The position numbers were made by a program, and so were the translations under genes. A stretch of DNA of 64,000 nucleotides from Blasia pusilla (taxonomy: Eukaryota > Marchantiophyta > Marchantiopsida > Blasiales). A model generated the notes under the pieces. That model made no database searches and was not told where the DNA came from. It saw only the letters and a program-made list of their open reading frames with translations. Shown piece after piece: positions 30,964 through 55,797 of the stretch; the first letter of the stretch is position 1; every line of letters begins with the position of its first letter. The stretch lies in the NCBI GenBank assembly GCA_050084515.1, contig CM114272.1, positions 57,908,001 to 57,972,000 on the forward strand, given 5' to 3'.

Positions 30964-31860
30964 TTGGTCCAATATATTTGGTGGTGGTAGGATGGCCATA
31001 TTAGGGTGATTCTTCGACGCATTAGGGACTTGGTTTGTAGGATCCGAGGTCCGCCATGTTTTGGGAGATGTTACGAGTTCTTTGACACTTGTAGACTATC
31101 CAGAGATGTTCTCCAGCCTACATTTTAGAGAATGCCCCATTGTTAGGTGATACTTGAGTTTGAGTGATGGTGAGTGTACGTACATCAAGTGCGGTCATGG
31201 ATAGGACCGTTGGTGATGTTGGACGCGACGAGAGTTGGATCACGCGCACATTGTCCACGATGGTGGTAGATAAACCTTTTACCATTCGAGTTGCTGAGGT
31301 GGGCTTATGATGGAGTTTAGAGACCATTGCTACTTATAATGAATGCGATTGTGATCTAGGGTAGCGATCTCAAGTTGTTACTCGTGATGATATACCATCG
31401 TTGGCACTGGCCAATCAGGTGGGCCATTAGAAGGCAATATTTCCTACGTTGGTGAGTTTTCTGTCATCTCATGCTTCTTGTTGGAGAGGATCATGCATGA
31501 TATGGGATGAGCGGGCATGTACACTGGTGGAGCCTAATACCAACGAGCCAGAGCGAGCTCTGAGGTTCTCTACATGTATGACGACAATGCCTATGAAGGC
31601 AGAGGCATCCTGTGGACATGTAGTGGGTTAGGCTATGGATTTGGACTGTCTTACTTAGGGGTGCAGTCTTGGTTTGGCTAAGCAGAGACAAATGCGAGAG
31701 GCATTTCTGACATTACCTCCCCTTTGTAGCACAACGTCTTTTGGGACGGGTGAGAAACCGGTTGGGGGTGCGATGGTGATGGAGAGGCATCCATGGACTT
31801 TATGGGACATGTCACGAGAGCAATCATATATGGGAGTTCATTTTTGTAATGCAAGATAAA
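30964..31860 (+). pseudogene. Retroelement C5-cytosine methyltransferase, right part (motif IV onward)
   Basis: Resumes the plus-strand element after the nested insert. LVVVGWPY, stop, GD at 30978-31010 corresponds to motif IV, but the catalytic Cys codon is TAT (30999-31001) and the Gln codon is TAG. DPRSAMFWEML and YILENAPLLGDT (ENV to ENA, 31119-31148) follow. The same frame runs on through FPTLVSFLSSHAS and WDERACTLVEPN to GVHFCNAR at 31859, broken only by substitution-type stops. It is a dead copy of a 5-methylcytosine-making enzyme fold. Confidence 0.75.
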
Positions 31861-32580
31861 GTGGAGTGCCCGGAGAGGCAATGTATGATTTTGGAGAGCG
31901 GCTTGTTGCTTGAGGTTCTTAGTCAGCAACCACCATCCTCCTCTTCTTCAGAGGTCATGAGAGAGACTTCGGAGATGGTGATTGGTCCTAAGTTGACAGG
32001 AGCGAAGAGGAGACGAGTGTTGCAATTCTTGTGGAGCTTCAGGGACTATTTTGGACGTGGGTACGCTGAAGGGTCCAGGTATTCAAATCGAGTTGGATAT
32101 TGATACGTCTATCTTCCGACAAACCTACAGTTATTCTGACATAGAGCGAGCCTTGATTCGTAGTAGGACTCGAGACTTGGTTAACGTTGGACTGGTGGAG
32201 AGATCGCTTGGAGAGTGTGCATATGCCATAGTTTTGCCGGCAAAGAAGGACATGTATGGCCAATGGACCGATAGGCGGATGTGTGGGGATTACCGTCTTA
32301 TCAATTAGCATACAAAGGTAGATCGCTATGCTATTCCTACTCCCGAGGAGATCTTTGATGTAATGGGGCATGCAAAGATCTTCAATTGTTTGGATCTCCA
32401 TGCTGGCTATCATCACTTGCCCATTGACGTCGAGGACAGGGAAAAGACAACATTTTGGGGGATAGATCCTTTCAATGAAGGATTGTTTGTACGAGTGGGA
32501 GCTCTTACCATTTGGGTTGAAGAACATCCTAGCGTGTTTTCAATAAGTTATGGATAGGATTTTGGCTGGGTCGAGGGTTC
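31861..32580 (+). pseudogene. Reverse transcriptase fragment of the methyltransferase-bearing gypsy element
   Basis: Follows the methyltransferase. It reads IQIELDIDTSIFRQTYSYSD, VLPAKKDMYGQWTDRRMCGD, IPTPEEIFDVMGHAKIFN, CLDLHAGYHHLPIDVEDREK and a broken LPFG region. It is close to the nested element's RT but on the plus strand. The match stops near 32580, before the connection, RNase H and integrase, so the element is truncated on the right. Confidence 0.75.
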
Positions 32581-33080
32581 TTGCGCAAAATATTAGAACA
32601 TAGTTTAGAGGCGAAATTGTGTTATGAACTTATGCGAATATTAATGTGCTCATGCTACTCCCACTAGAAGGCAAGAGAAATATAAGGTAGGCCAAGTATT
32701 CAATCTTGGATTGTAGGATTGGACCCAGACTTTGTTCTTGATGTGATAATCATTACTCATAATTATGATGTGAATGTCATCCTATCTTGTTTCGTTGGAG
32801 TCTTATACAATCATTCTTTCTTTCTACATAGAGGGGGAAGGTGAAAAGGTTCCCTCCTCCTTGGAATGTCTATTGTCTTAGCATGCCCTAGGTCCAAAGG
32901 ATACTCTAGGAATGGATAGAGTCTAGGAATATTATAAGCACAAAATCAAGAAAACATTCTTATCAATTTTTTATGAAAATACTAAAAGTATATACTATAG
33001 GTTAGCTGGAATGGACAAGAGGCTCACGTGTCTACACACTGGGTAAACAAAGCACAATCCACAATAATTGAAAGGACAAG
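32581..33080. other. Intergenic, no gene recognised
   Basis: Unique-looking sequence after the truncated RT. No ORF, RNA gene or repeat was recognised. Confidence 0.4.
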
Positions 33081-33555
33081 AAACTTGTAGCATAGCTCTA
33101 TATATGGACATTCAACGTGCAATCTAAACTTAGATAGATAATCAAGACACTCGTACCATTACTCGAGACACGGACACAAAAGATGAACGCATCACATTAT
33201 GGGGCGATGAATGTAGTGCCGTCACTGCTGCCTCCCGTTTTTTTAAAGAAAATAATAAGAATTGGCTCCCTATTGGATCTCAACAAAAACAATGACATCG
33301 CCACCCCCCCCCCCCCTTAAACTTGTAGCATAGCTTGTAACCCAATCTTCGACTAAAATTAAACTTTAAAAAATCGATTATCAAGACACCCATACCATAA
33401 CTCCAGATACGGACACACAAGATGAACCCATCACATTATGGGGTAGATTATTGGGGCCATGAAGGTAGAGCCGCCACTACTGCCTCCCATTAAAAAAATC
33501 AAAAAAAAATGAAGTCGCTCCTTATTGGGGTCTCAAAAACAATGACATCGCCCTC
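33081..33555 (+). repeat. Tandem duplication of a ~240-bp segment
   Basis: Copy A (33081-33318) and copy B (33319-33555) both start AAACTTGTAGCATAGCT. They share ATCAAGACAC, GATGAACNCATCACATTATG, CTGCCTCCC and CAATGACATCGCC in order. A run of 14 C lies at the junction (33303-33316). The copies are diverged by substitutions and small indels. Non-coding. Confidence 0.65.
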
Positions 33556-33642
33556 CCCTCTTTTCAAGACTTCGAGTCCCATCGGAGGACGGTACAACTG
33601 CGGGACTACTGTAGTCAATGGAACAAGGGACCGAAACGAAAT

Positions 33643-33905
33643 GCCACAACGGAACGAAATGAAATTCCCACTCATTTCCGAAAACGAAAGGCGGAAACGA
33701 AATGAAACGAAATTCTCTCTCATTTCCGAAAAAAAAAAGGCGGAAACGGAATGAAACGAAATTCTCTCTCATTTCCGAAAACGGTAGGCGGAAACGGAAT
33801 GAAACGACATTCTCTCTCGTTCCAAGAAATGAAAGGCAACAACGGAATGAAACGAAATTCTCTCTCATTTCGAGAAACGAAATGCAACAAAGGAGTGAAA
33901 TGAAA
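33643..33905 (+). repeat. 48-bp minisatellite, about 5.5 units
   Basis: Unit starts fall at 33643, 33691, 33740, 33788, 33836 and 33884, spaced 48, 49, 48, 48 and 48 bp. Each unit has GGAATGAAACGAAATTCTCT followed by CATTTCCGAAAA. Because 48 is a multiple of 3, both strands stay open for long stretches (for example minus 34075-33533, with a MRENFVSFRFRL repeat). The one 49-bp step lies in an A-run. I read it as non-coding. Confidence 0.75.
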
Positions 33906-35590
33906 TGCAGATCGTAGATCGACGGTGTTCGAATCCCCACGCCACGCCGGAAACAGTCAACGTCGTCTCGACGGGAGTTCCCTCCGCATCCCATCCCATC
34001 GCGAGCCGAGCGGATGAGGATGAACGCATTCTCTGAAGGTTCTCTGGACGTAGTCTCCGCTGCGCTTGACCCCACTCAGTCATGCGCCGACGGACGGCAG
34101 AGTTCATCGAGGGTTAAGAACACGTTTCCGTTCCTGTTGCCGTAGACTATATGACCAAAGGGAGGGGTAGTTTTTGGATGTGGGAAACGAGATTCTCCTA
34201 TTTTCTTAACCTTTTTTTAATAAATATTAGTTCGCCCATGATTATCACGTGTTAGGTGATTTTGTCATTCGTAACACGATCGAAATTTCTTTCTTCCTGA
34301 ATGACACATGTCAAATATTGGTATCAAAAATCAATGTCATCTTCGTTGATATATGTTTCCGTTTTCATTTGTTTCATACATCTTTTGAAAGAAAAAATCT
34401 ATGATTTCCTAAATGCGTACCCCCTTGAAAGGAGTACCTTTGACTTGAGCTACTGCATGCAATGCATGTGTTGGATTTGAAAAAAATCCATTAAGTAGAA
34501 TTCGTTCTTATGCAAAATTTCAATTCTTTCAATAAAAGTGAATTTCCATTCAAAAAATAACTTTAATAAAATGGGCCACTCATATGCTTATTACTCGGGG
34601 CGATACAACCCCATATTATAATGAATGATCCTAAGTGTGTATAATAAATAATAATAATATAAATAAGTAATCTAATTTTATTACTTTACTCATATTTGAT
34701 GGGAAGGGAAAATAAACTTTTATGGAGAAGGAGAAAATATTTTCTAAATTTTATGAAAACCTGTAATTATTCAGGAGAATGGAATATTATTTAAATTTTA
34801 AATGAAGAGTCTAATTAGTTAGAATAGAAAAATTGTATTACTCTTCTCATATTGAAGAAAATAAATTTTTTTATTTAGTAATTTAAATGAAAAATATGAA
34901 TATTTTAAAAAATAATCATATTAATTCATATTCCATATTTTCGGAAAGGAAATTGAATTTTAATGGAAAAGGGAAATGATTTAGTTAATCAAAATGATTT
35001 TGTAATTTAATTAGTGGATATGATTTTGGAGGGAAAAATGGAAAGGGAAGAATAGAAATGGGAGGAAGTTGCTTAAGGGGCCTAACGAACTCATGTAACC
35101 TAGGCGGTCCCCTTGGAAATATTTTAATTTTATGGAAATGGTTCAAACTTCTATGGAAGTGAAATAATATATAGTATATAGAAAATAGGGTGGGAAACCC
35201 ATCACGATAGAAATGAAGGGGCATAGAGAGCCAAAAAAAAATCTCAAGGGCCAAAATCGGCCTTGAGGAGAAAGAAGGCCCCCCAACCAGAATTAATTAT
35301 TATTTACGAGAATTAATTATTATTTAAGTGAAATGCTATCACTCTTTTGAAATTCACAAAATGGATATTATACTAAAATTTTAAAATAAAATATTTTCTC
35401 TAAATTATTAAAAGAATCATTTTCTTATAATTTCTAAGCATGTAACTAAAAAATCAATTTACAGGCATGCTAACTAGTACTAAATACGGTGCTTGACACG
35501 TGCCACTAAATTCATTTTATCATTTTAAAGGGTCGTATGAAAATTGATAAAGAGAATTACGTTTAATAGGTGCCTTACGGGTATATCCAA
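33906..35590. other. Intergenic DNA, AT-rich from 34490
   Basis: No gene recognised. 34490-35460 is strongly AT-rich. At 35287-35325 the 17-bp word GAATTAATTATTATTTA occurs twice. Confidence 0.45.
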
Positions 35591-38362
35591 CGATTGGGAC
35601 AAACATGGGGCATTAACTAACTGGGGATGGCGACAAATCCTCCCAGCTGTGAGTCCTCCAATTAACCAGAGGTAGATGACTACAGTAGCGCGTTAAGGTT
35701 CCGGCCCGTCCAGTCCGGTGACGGAGGCAGCGCAGATACATCCGCAAGCATACAGCGACAACCCACGAATCGATGGACGGATTCGTCAAAAGCACGGGGC
35801 ACATAGTAAGTCAGGACGGGGAATCCTTCCGGTCAAGAGCGCAACTACACTGGTGAACGTGACTCTCGTTTCCGGAGCTCAACTAAACTGGCGAACGTGA
35901 TTCCTGTTTCAGAAGCTCAACTAAACGGGGAGGAAATGGGGTTCCGGATATCGGGCGCCGGTTATCCGTCCGCAGATCTTCTTCTATGGTTGGAGTCTTT
36001 CTTTATTCGCGTCCTTCTGAGTCTTCGCATGACGGACGACCGGAGCGACCTCCTAATAACGCTCGTAAGTGGGCTTTATGGTGGCCAGAAATGCCCAAAC
36101 AATTTTCTAGCTATTTAGTCAAGAGTGCTGCATTGGAAGGAGTTAGTAATAAAGTGAATTCTCAAATTACAAGATCCAAAGTGCATGCATTAGGGAGTCT
36201 CACCCGGTTGGTCTAGAGCTCAAGTCACAGGGAAGATATGGGGAAGGACTTGAGGTTGTATTTGATAAGAGATTAGTGGGGTAGGGCCCGTGCCATGCAA
36301 AGGGGTGAAGTGAAATCGTTTTTTTGGCCAGTAGAGGGAAAAATATTTTCTTCTTGTTCGATTGTCACATGTCAACCGAAAAGGTGGTTGCAAATCAAAA
36401 AAACACTCTCCAATAATAATATAAATTAGGTGACAATTATCCTAGCACTAAGATCTTTTGGAAAATCTTGGATGAATAACTTCAACCAAAGAAGAATCAA
36501 ACATCCTTATTTATTCTTGTATAGATGGAGAAGCCTATGCATTTTAGCCACAATGCTGTAATTGATAAATGATGGGTTCCACTATAACGGACAAAAAATT
36601 GATCTTTAAGGATATAAGGAAATCCCACAAATCATCACATAAATAGCCCCCCACTCCAACAAACCCAAAAAAAATAAGGCTCCTATTTTTCCCCTTTGCC
36701 TTTCAAAATTATTGGATATCCAAGTTGTATTTCTTAGAAAACCTTTCTGTAAGTTTTAGAATCCTAAACGACTATTCGAAACAAAAGGACCTTATATTTT
36801 TAGTCTTTTTCGACCAGCGATTAGGAAAAGGAAACGAAAATTTGAAATCTTAACCGGCCAGGTCAAAACGTAACCCTGGTTCCCCCCGCTTGTCTCTAAC
36901 TCCAACCCTAATTAATGTCTCTAGTCACAAAAAGGTGGGCAACTCTGTCTTGACAAGTCACTTCTCTTTGTTTGTAAAGGTTTAGGGTAGTTTTATCAAA
37001 ATTTTAATCCATGTCATTTCTTTTCCAAGTTGGGATAATTTAACGGCCTTAACGTTTTCGTGACGGCCTCTACAACCTCCCAAGTGTTCACACAATGAGG
37101 ACACTTTCCTCATCTTAAAGCAACATGGGCCCTATGGAATAATAGCTTGTACAACTGGATTGCCTAATTATAAATTAGTACGACCCCATTTGCCCAGTTG
37201 AAACCTACTTGCAACTTCCGTAGCATAGCTCAGACTTTAAAATAGTATGACTTGTGAAATGCTACCCAACTTGGAACTTGCGTGGGGGATTACAAGACTT
37301 GCAATTTTGGGAGTCATACATATATGGGGCTCTAAAAACGATATGCATCCAAACAAATGGTTGGATTTGTTAGCAAAGGGGTCGCTAATTTATTTTTCAG
37401 TGTAAAACTTTTTTAATTATCTGGGAGTTGTTTAATTTTTGTGTTACGAAAAGGCCCATCCCATGGAATGCCATGGAAAATCCATTCAACTCCATTCTTG
37501 GAGTATGTACGGGCAGGAAGCCACTCTTTGAAGAGACTTTCATAAACGAAAGAAAATTATTTCTGGATATTATAAATGCACGAAGATTCCCCAATGTATG
37601 CTCTACACCCATGATCCATCACTGCTTCCAGAGGCAAAAAAGAATCTAAACCCCCTAGCGCAAAGGTACCCTAAGCCAATTGTTGGACTTTGAAAAGTTC
37701 ATGGACTTTTGGGCCTTTCTGCAGTTCTATATGCTGCCACTTAAAAGCATCTATGAAAGTGCTCCCAACTCTCATATGAGTGTGCACATAGTGGCAATAA
37801 ACAACCACCACCTTAAAGTGTAGGAGTAGTACGATCGATCCACATATGGAAGAAACTCATGTTGCAAAAGGTCCATGTTAACTTTCGATATAGGTGTTCG
37901 CTTTTCGGGTAGTCCATGCTTTCGTGTTGGTCTACTCTTAGTGTGTACTTTTGTGTTGCTTGGACTTTAGGCTTTGCCTTGGAGACTTTCTTCATGGGTT
38001 TCATAGCTTTCTTGAGAGGGGTCTCCTCTCTCAAAGTGGGTTTTGAGTAGAGACGGTTGGTTAAAAATGCGAAATTTTGTATTTAATCATAGAAGTGAAG
38101 TGCAAACTCTTGAGTTCATTATATACTTATACTAGTTAGCATGAAAATCATCTTTTAATAATCTAGAAATATTTTTTCCATTTATAAATTCAAATATAAA
38201 ATTTACTTTCTTAGATCTAAAAGGAGTAATAAACCTCGACTCCTAAATTAAGATTTAAATCATATCACAGTCTCCTAAATAACTCCATTCCTCCATAAAA
38301 TTTTAAAAATAATAGTTACTCCTCCCCCCTCCACTCATCCCGCTAATTAAATCATTAGTGCC
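35591..38362. other. Intergenic, nothing recognised
   Basis: Only short open frames with no recognisable domain. A basic, low-complexity minus-strand frame at 38034-37813 (KPMKKVSKAKPKVQ) was considered but has no supporting structure. Confidence 0.4.
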
Positions 38363-38545
38363 ATGACTAAAACCAGGAAAAAAATTATATGTTTGTTACT
38401 ATTTTGTCTTATTAGCTCACTATATTGTCTTATTGAGAATACAAGTGGGAACATGCCTGAGTTTCATGCCCACGGAAAGTATGACGCAAGTGCTCGCAAC
38501 TATGTTACCTCTCATTCTCAATTACAAAATCAGGCAAAATATTAA
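38363..38545 (+). CDS. Possible small secreted peptide precursor (60 residues)
   Basis: A complete 60-codon frame in an otherwise gene-poor stretch. The start MTKTRKK is basic, IICLLLFCLISSLYCLI is a strongly hydrophobic run of the length of a signal-peptide core, and the remaining ~38 residues are polar, ending SQLQNQAKY. This is the shape of a plant secreted signalling or defence peptide precursor. It matches no family I recognise (not CLE, PSY, RALF or IDA by eye). There are no Cys pairs after the leader, so it would not be a Cys-rich type. It could be a chance ORF, with no promoter or homology support. Confidence 0.3.
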   Translation: MTKTRKKIICLLLFCLISSLYCLIENTSGNMPEFHAHGKYDASARNYVTSHSQLQNQAKY

Positions 38546-39700
38546 GGACCTAGTCTCATGTGCTGCCCAATCGCACGGGTCCTAACGAACCGGCCTACTA
38601 GTTGTATTATAATTAACCAGGTTATCTCTCTACTTCCAACCGGTTATGGTTTCGTTAACAAATTTTCGTTACTATCTCCAACTCTGCTATGAACGGACTA
38701 CGAATAGAAATTGACAAAGGCATAAAAAGCAGTCTACCTCTTCCCCCTTCTTTCAGTTCCACCTCTTTCTACACTTTTCCGTCCATGACTCTGTCACTCC
38801 CTTACATGGAATCGTGGGTAATGAATGCCCCAACGACTTGCACCCAGCCTTTGTGCAGCGCAAACCATTGTCAATGTCCCATTCGTGCAATGTGATTTGG
38901 ACTGTAAGATCAGAAAAACATTCAACACCATCTACATAATCGCCACGACTAGAGTGCATGGGACCAGGTTCAGAGTCTGATCACCTCTCATGATCAGAGT
39001 TCGGGGGGTTCTTCCATGGGTCCCGATACATTGCCGGGAAATTCTACTCGGGAAATAATCCCGAGTTCTGAACCGGAAAATACAGTAAAAACAACTTCTC
39101 AAATCAGTTTTACGCGAACAACCTCAAAATAAATCGGAAGTTATAGCCAATTTCTCATAACCCAATGAACGGGGAGAACCGGGGTTACTTGTTGACCTAG
39201 CCAGCTGATTTTGAGAATTTCCTTTTCAGTTTTCCAAATACCGGCCACAAACCGACGGAATATACACGGTCTCTTTTGTATTAGTATCGAAATAGCCGAC
39301 CGGCATTGAAAAAATATAAGTTTATGTAGACCGGAAATGTACCGGTTCTCTAAAGAAATCTACCCGGACCCTGTCACAACCCAGTTAGACCGGGCAAACC
39401 GGTGGAGAACGCGAAGGGGAAACGGCCCGTACGGTTGCTGGGACCTTGCGGTTGCGACCGAGCAAGGAAGTTGCCGTCCTCCACATCCTTGGGTAAAAGA
39501 ATGCAGAGACGACCTGCTTTTTGGTTGGACCCTTCAAAGACGCTGAAAACCGCCTGGGAACCAGGCGGTACTGTGGCAATACCGGCATTCAAGGGTTCGT
39601 CGCGCGAACCCTAGAAAGGGTCGGTCCGTGAAGTTGACCCGTCGTTTCCTTGGGGCCTCAACTGAAGTGGAGTGCGATGGCGCCATTGCCACGAGACTTC
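38546..39700. other. Intergenic, nothing recognised
   Basis: The recurrent words ACCGG and CCGGNNAA from 39000 to 39420 suggest a decayed repeat. Overlapping short open frames on both strands near 39337-39614 show no domain. Confidence 0.35.
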
Positions 39701-39817
39701 TGAGCGGAGCTGTGATTCACCTTTCGCGAATTTGTCAGCTGATCAGTCTCCCTTCGTGACTTCGCGGAGCCCGAGGTCTTCGCCGGTCCTATTGCACATG
39801 GAGATTCGACTGTGCCC

Positions 39818-40135
39818 TTCAACCTCCCGACGGAACGGGATCCAAACCCAAGCGCACCACGCGCACGGCAGCAACTTCCGTCTCGAATTGATTCCGGACG
39901 GGGCTCTGCATATATCGACTTTCGTTCTCTCTTTTGAAGCGACTTGGCCATCAGCGAGGATGGAGTAGCTTCCTTCAAACTACCGAGAGAACGGGATTCA
40001 AACCCCCGCGCATAACGCGCACAGCCGCAATTTCCATCTCGAATTGATTCCGGACGGGGCTCTGCATTCATCGATTTTCGTCCCCTCTTTTGAAGCTACT
40101 TGACCATCAGCGAGCGACGGCAGAGTAGCTTCCAA
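39818..40135 (+). repeat. Tandem duplication, period ~156 bp
   Basis: Two direct copies start at about 39818 and 39973. They share CTTCAA then ACGGGAT, then TCGAATTGATTCCGGACGGG (39883 and 40039), GGCTCTGCAT and CCATCAGCGAG. On the minus strand each copy contains GGTTTGRATCC, similar to a tRNA B box, but no full tRNA folds and the A-box spacing is too long. It may be a SINE-like repeat. Confidence 0.6.
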
Positions 40136-41690
40136 CAAAGAAACTGGTACTATGAGCTCGAGGTCCAGACCGTCTGGGTCGCACTTGGGCTCAACGATGG
40201 GAACGTATCGAGACTAGCCCTCTGGTTGAATACTCAAGAGGGCAGCGACAGTATCTGCATCGAAGAAGTAGACATGCGGAGAAGTGAAGAACACCGCGCT
40301 GCTCTGGAAAATCGAGAGCGGAGCTATGGTAACTCAACCGTCAGACGTTAGGTTGCAGACATGCACAGAGAACCTGGCGCTGCTATACCGAAGATCTATG
40401 GTAGACAAACAGACCTGCGAAATCACGAAGACCATGGCTGAGTAGTAACATTCGAGTGAGAGTAGGGTAAGTGGATTATTTTTCCGAAAGGAATCCATTA
40501 TGTAGTAGTAACATCATTGAAGAGCGGTAGCGCAGATATGCTGTATAGTCTCCAACCTTACATATATTAGGCAGATGAGGTGATGGTAAAGTTACCGTAC
40601 CCTCGCCTGCCAAGCTTTCTGGAAGACGGCACGCTCTACTGTAACACCTCGTGCCAACATCCAGACTAGGGTGCGAATATCTGCCATTGGCACTACAGCA
40701 GAAGCCAGCCTCATCCTTCCTGATACAAACAGACTCCAGTCAAGCGGGACTTAAAGGCAGCTGCAGTCATGAAAGTTCAGGTCTTGCGTTCTGGTCGATC
40801 TTCACCCAGGGTCTACACCGTAGGTTTGAGGTGAGTAGACCTCTAAGAATCTGGGCCCTGACACCACTTTCAAAAAGTGTACCGATCCAGTGTCAACAAA
40901 CTGATATTTACAAATAAAAATGTAAAAGCACAACAGCATCGGTCACTTCCTCACAATCGTGCTCTCCTTCTGCCATGGCAACTTAGGGTGAAAAAATTAC
41001 CTACACAATAGTAAAGACTGTACTCATTAAGTAGTGCCTGTCGTAGCCTTGCGACCATAGACCCCGCGCCTTGGTTGGACGGTGCTCTACACAATAGTAA
41101 AGAGAAAGAACGAGAGAGTACACAACTTGCAGGTACTACACCACGACTTCATGACCGACCACCCTTCTACAAGTCCAGAATAAACTGCAAGGTTCACAGT
41201 CGAAGCTTCAATGTTCCAAGTACTGAATTCTGACAGATGGGAGTGTACAAGACGTTGTTCGGCACCAGGAAAGCTAAGATCCAAAACCAACTGTTAAAAA
41301 TCCTTCTTTGCACTCTCAAATTCAACCTGCATATTCTTTTAGGGGTAGGCCATACAGCAGAGTCAGCGCAGTCAACCATGCTACATAACCACACCCTGAC
41401 GGCTAGTAATTGGCTTGGACACACAAATTCATCATGTTAAACCAAAGCCTCCCTCTGACCTCCTAAACACCTTTTTTTCACATCCCGGCAGTAGATTCAA
41501 ACAATATAGTTAGATGTACACCAGACACAAATTCATAGCTCCTGAGAAACACACAAATTGTCAGCTCCTGAATCACCTAAACGTACAAAGCTCACCAGAA
41601 AGTTGCCAGAATCCAGATAGGTCGTGGAGGACCTTTCCATTATTTCATTAGAGTAGAAAAACCCCTCCTCCATTTACAGTGTACCAGATC
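40136..41690. other. Intergenic, with an inverted copy of the dispersed repeat
   Basis: A frame at 40100-40351 (LEVQTVWVALGLNDGN onward) has no recognised domain. 41027-41090 carries, inverted, the TACGACAGGCACTACTTAAT repeat seen at 5990-6250. A TGGTGTCAGGG word on the minus strand near 40860 resembles a worn retroelement primer site but lacks context. Confidence 0.4.
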
Positions 41691-42018
41691 TCTTGACAGT
41701 ATCACGAGTGTCTTTATCAAAAAAAATTTGGAGTCCCCAAAGACCAGAAGTAGAAAGAAAGAAAGAAAAAAATGAACAAGTGTGGAGCAGGGTATGAAGG
41801 CCCGAAATGCCATTTATACACTTTCTATTATGTACAAGCACTGTACAGACTCTTCTAGCCCCAAGCCCTTTACATAGGGAGATCACTTAATTTGAAAAGG
41901 GCTAAAGACGAATATTGATCTATAATCAACGCCAACACAACATTTCTGCCTCGCTTCTTTTGCCACTTTCATGACTCTTGTATCAACATTAACTAGCTTA
42001 TATGTCTCTATTCATTCC

Positions 42019-55797
<13,779 letters not shown>

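Noticed and set aside
33533-34075. 180-codon minus-strand open frame with repeated MRENFVSFRFRL
   Set aside because: It is the 48-bp minisatellite read in a frame kept open because 48 is divisible by 3; the plus strand is open too and there is no domain.
39990-40010. tRNA-like T-arm (GGTTTGAATCC on minus)
   Set aside because: No acceptor stem, anticodon arm or correctly spaced A box; it lies in a tandem duplication and is better called SINE-like at most.
40855-40875. Retroelement primer-binding site (TGGTGTCAGGG on minus)
   Set aside because: Two mismatches to the usual TGGTATCAGAG and no LTR or gag beside it.
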